A stretch of DNA of 64,000 nt from Coccinella septempunctata (Eukaryota > Arthropoda > Insecta > Coleoptera > Coccinellidae): positions 17,712,501 through 17,776,500 of the forward strand of contig NC_058196.1 in NCBI RefSeq assembly GCF_907165205.1, given 5' to 3'. Shown here piece after piece: positions 61,622 through 64,000 of this stretch. A program made the position numbers and the translations under genes. The first letter of the stretch is position 1. Every line of letters starts with the position of its first letter. The notes under the pieces were generated by a model that did no database searches, was not told the origin of the DNA, and was given only the letters and a program-made list of their open reading frames with translations.

Positions 61622-63120
61622 ATTAGAACATAGATACATGGAATGGATAGTAAACATTCCAAAGACTGGAGTGAGATAGTTGCTTAGTGTCGCCAATCAC
61701 ATTTGAGACAGTTGATTTCATAAATATATGGTTCATTTGGACATCAATGTCACATCAATTTTCAGTAGGAATAAATAGGAAATATGTGAATTTTTCAATT
61801 TATCGCCACTGCTTTAGTGTCGCGCTAGACAGAGAAACATCGAATGTTTGTACTACAAAACATTCAATTGTAGCACTGAATGGCCATTCCATGTATTGTA
61901 ATGAGAGGATGGTTTTTCAAACCTACCCCCTCATTTTAGAAGAATCTTTTAGTTTTCATTTTTAAGTAATTTTATTTTCGCATTAATTTTAGAGAAGAAT
62001 ATTTTCAATTTCCAATTCAGGATTCCGACATCGTTCGGAATCGAAACATACCGCACCGTTTTTGTTCTGTTTTCAGTTCTGAAAAAAAACGATGTCGTAC
62101 CGTATAAAACATCCTGAATTGGAAGATAACCGTGTTTTTTTTTGGTCGCTAGCTAGATAAGTCGAAATTAAGACGTTTTCATCGACGCAAATTTACCGAT
62201 TTCTGGAAATTTGCGAGTGCAAGTGGACAAACCGATAGGTAAGACGACACTCCGTTCTTTTTTTGTTTTACCATTGGAACTTCAGCCTTCCTTCATCCCT
62301 TCCTACCCCTAGTTTAAGCTCCACTCCTACTGCAGAAGCACCCCGCTGGCGTGGATACTCAGGGGGCGCGGAAAGCACTTTGGAGTGGCGAAAAACTTCC
62401 TCCACTCCTTCCTACCCCAGGTTATGTTCCACTCCTACTGCAGAAGCACCCCGCTGGCGTGGATACTCAGGGGGCGCGGAAAGCACTTTGGAGTGGCGAA
62501 AAACCTTCCTTCATCCCTTCCTACCCCGGGTTAAGTTCCACCCCTACTGCTAAAGCACCCCGCTGGCGTGGATACTCAGGAGGTGCGGAAGCACTTTGGA
62601 GTGGCTAACCCTTGTTCCTTCCCCGTTGTTTCGACGCTCACCTCAGCTGTTATCGAAGAACCCCGCTGGCGTGGATACTCAGGGGGCGAAGAACGCACCT
62701 AGGGGTGAGCTGTCGTAAATCTGTGCCGTCTTTCATCCCCTAACCTGGCTGAAGTCCGATATCTGTCCGTTAAGTGTACGTCTCAGGTTCTGGCTGGCGA
62801 ATTAGTCCGTATACCCCCGTATATCTGTTGAGATCGGATTCCGTTTCATTCCGTCCGTTTTGCCCCTGTAAATTCACTGATTTCGAGTCTTTCACTGTAC
62901 GAATTTTATAATAGTACCATTTGTGTTCCCTTTTTACGAGTCGACAAATAAAGGTTGTGTACGTTGATTTTGACTATCATTGGGCGTCGCTAACACCCTT
63001 GACACCAGGGAACCTTGTCTCCGGCTAGTAGCTGCCAGGGTAGGTTTGCTATTCTCCCTTAAAGAATAGCTGGCGCTCGAGTACACCGAGGAAAACCCGT
63101 TACAGTATCTATGTTCTAAG
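61622..63120. mobile_element. TTAGAACATAGATACATGG element (8-bp duplication), split by an LTR
   Basis: ATCGTATT is duplicated at 61614-61621 and 63121-63128. The ends ATTAGAACATAGATACATGG and (complement of right) CTTAGAACATAGATACATGG are inverted once the LTR at 61897-63104 is removed. The interior motif CTAGACAGAGAAACATCGAA is shared, inverted, with the 6558-7045 element. An 8-bp duplication suggests hAT or P-type mobilisation. Confidence 0.8.
61897..63104 (-). mobile_element. LTR-like repeat copy C (complete, solo)
   Basis: On the minus strand it runs TGTAACGGGTTTTCCTCGG to CATTACA, flanked by GTAT at 61893-61896 and 63105-63108. 1208 bp, with about four internal units of roughly 108 bp (CCCCGCTGGCGTGGATACTC on the + strand near 62342, 62451, 62560 and 62665). 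It inserted in the right terminal repeat of the 61622-63120 element. Apparent open frames here (62263-62608) are by-products of the repeat. Confidence 0.85.
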
Positions 63121-63239
63121 ATCGTATTCGTTCAACTTCGCGAGTAGTGTAGAGGAGCCATGATATTTTAGTTTAAGTTTTCAATTTTATATACTTGGTT
63201 TACATCATATGTTTTTTTATATGAATCGATTTTTATTTC

Positions 63240-63660
63240 ATAGATGTTTCATTCAATGTTTCTATATGGAAATTGGACATTCTCTCAAGACCTGGACGAA
63301 CTTTGGATATTTGGTGGACGTTGCCTCGACAGCTGATGGAGATTAACTGAACCTTTTAATGAATGTAAACTGAGCTAGTTATGGACGTCATATCGACTTC
63401 AAATGAACCAATACATAAGTTCATTCAACTGACTCTGCGTCGATATAAATAGCCCAGTTTTCAGCTGTTCAGACAACTTGCATCGAATATCCATTGTTTG
63501 GAATTCTTGTCCAGAACACTTTCATATTGGACCAAATATGGATATCCTAATTGGTGACAACGGATATCCAATGGAAGTCCTTTTTCCGGCAAAGGAGGTC
63601 CAATGGATATCCGAATTGCATGATTTGGATATCCATTGGATGCCCTTGTGTTTATTGGGA
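63240..63660. repeat. TGGATATCC-type repeats, right block
   Basis: GGATATCC or close variants occur at about 63541, 63561, 63606 and 63629, with GAATATCCATTGTTTGG near 63485. The block resembles 59700-60236 in inverse orientation at its outer edge (GCATCCAATGGATATCC on the minus strand). Confidence 0.45.
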
Positions 63661-63664
63661 TGGC

Positions 63665-63880
63665 GATGGTTGAATTATTGGGCTTGTGGCTCTGGAAGAT
63701 TTCTTCTCTGGCGCTCGTTTTCCTAGTAGATTCGTTCTGTTCCCTGGGATTCTGGAAATGTGGATCCGGAAGGCTTGTTCGCTGGCTCGGATTTGGCGCT
63801 GGATGGCTTCGTAACGGATTTTTTCGTTGGCTCTGGAGGGCTTCTGCTGGCTCTGGCGTTGGCTCTGGAAGGCCAAAGGT
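63665..63880. repeat. GGCTCTGG low-complexity stretch
   Basis: TGGCTCTGGA, GGCGCTCG and TGGCTCGGAT-type units recur irregularly. A minus-strand frame from the window edge to 63652 crosses it, with FYGPSSRIERKDLPLAF. Its composition follows the repeat, so no gene is called. Confidence 0.5.
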
Positions 63881-64000
63881 AAATCCTTTCTCTCGATCCG
63901 GCTCGAAGGACCATAAAATGTTGCTTCTTTTGTTTGAAACAACACTTGAGACAACTGAACGACCAGACTCAGAAGGTTCAAGGGATGTCTTAACTCCACA

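Larger units (their letters stand above)
60482..63160. mobile_element. TGGCTCCTCTACACTACTCG element with nested insertions
   Basis: TGGCTCCTCTACACTACTCG at 60482 is the inverse of CGAGTAGTGTAGAGGAGCCA ending 63160, and TGA lies on both sides. Interior copies of GAGTAGTGTAGAG and ACTTCGCGAAG (about 60585 and 61475) are subterminal repeats. Two independent insertions (61026-61427 and 61622-63120) account for most of its length, leaving about 780 bp of its own sequence. Confidence 0.75.

Noticed and set aside
63652..63999. 115-codon minus-strand frame at the right edge
   Set aside because: Much of it is read from irregular GGCTCTGG repeats. A gag-like origin was considered, but no CCHC box or other motif is present.
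1..64000. CRISPR arrays, operons, bacterial promoters or riboswitches
   Set aside because: Spliced animal genes and eukaryotic transposons throughout. The tandem arrays lack the unique spacers of CRISPR.

Overview
This is a gene-poor, repeat-rich, AT-rich stretch of insect nuclear DNA. A beetle is my best guess, inferred only from the repeat families. Two protein-coding genes with normal GT-AG introns account for the host content, both on the + strand. The first is ethanolamine kinase (the eas/ETNK family, committing step of the CDP-ethanolamine pathway). Five coding exons lie between 5001 and 15790, and the N-terminal exon(s) appear to be off the left edge. The second is synaptotagmin 4 (Syt4). 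Six coding exons between 26342 and 54923 join in frame to a 449-residue protein with one membrane segment and two C2 domains. A short GC-richer block at about 26100-26341 is its likely promoter. The two genes are unrelated in pathway and are simply neighbours, with 10.5 kb between stop and start.

Almost everything else is transposable-element DNA, often nested and readable to the base from target-site duplications (TSDs). 1-5 kb: GCAAC-rich repeat, then a 3.4-kb palindromic element (1044-4476) split by a 5'-truncated non-LTR retrotransposon. 6.5-7.1 kb: nested inverted-repeat elements. 8.9-11.8 kb: a long LTR-like repeat carrying a separate 1.4-kb insert. 12.9-16.9 kb: Tc1-like and Penelope-like remnants, a hAT miniature inverted-repeat element (MITE), and a possible hammerhead ribozyme. 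17.4-20.5 kb: two tandem arrays, one split by a palindromic element. 21-22.9 kb: hAT, P-type and mariner transposase fragments. 23.8-26.0 kb: two MITEs and a Jockey-type retrotransposon ending about 330 bp upstream of the Syt4 start codon.

Syt4 intron 1 (17 kb) holds a Tc1/mariner-like relic, an RTE-type retrotransposon split by a hAT element that itself contains a MITE, a PIF/Harbinger element, a pogo-like relic and a 1.5-kb hAT-like element. Intron 3 holds a non-LTR fragment split by a palindromic element, a full-length mariner, and a 3.1-kb P-superfamily-like element (48585-51710). The last has 30-bp perfect terminal inverted repeats, an 8-bp TSD and an intron-bearing antisense gene encoding a THAP-type zinc finger. 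After Syt4, 55-59 kb is mostly featureless, and 59.7-63.7 kb is a nest of up to four insertion levels.

The best candidates for something under-described are the P-like element with its THAP gene and no recognisable catalytic core, the palindromic elements sharing CAGGGT termini and TA duplications, and two hammerhead-like motifs, one of them linked to Penelope-type sequence. All family assignments were made by eye from motifs, without database searches.
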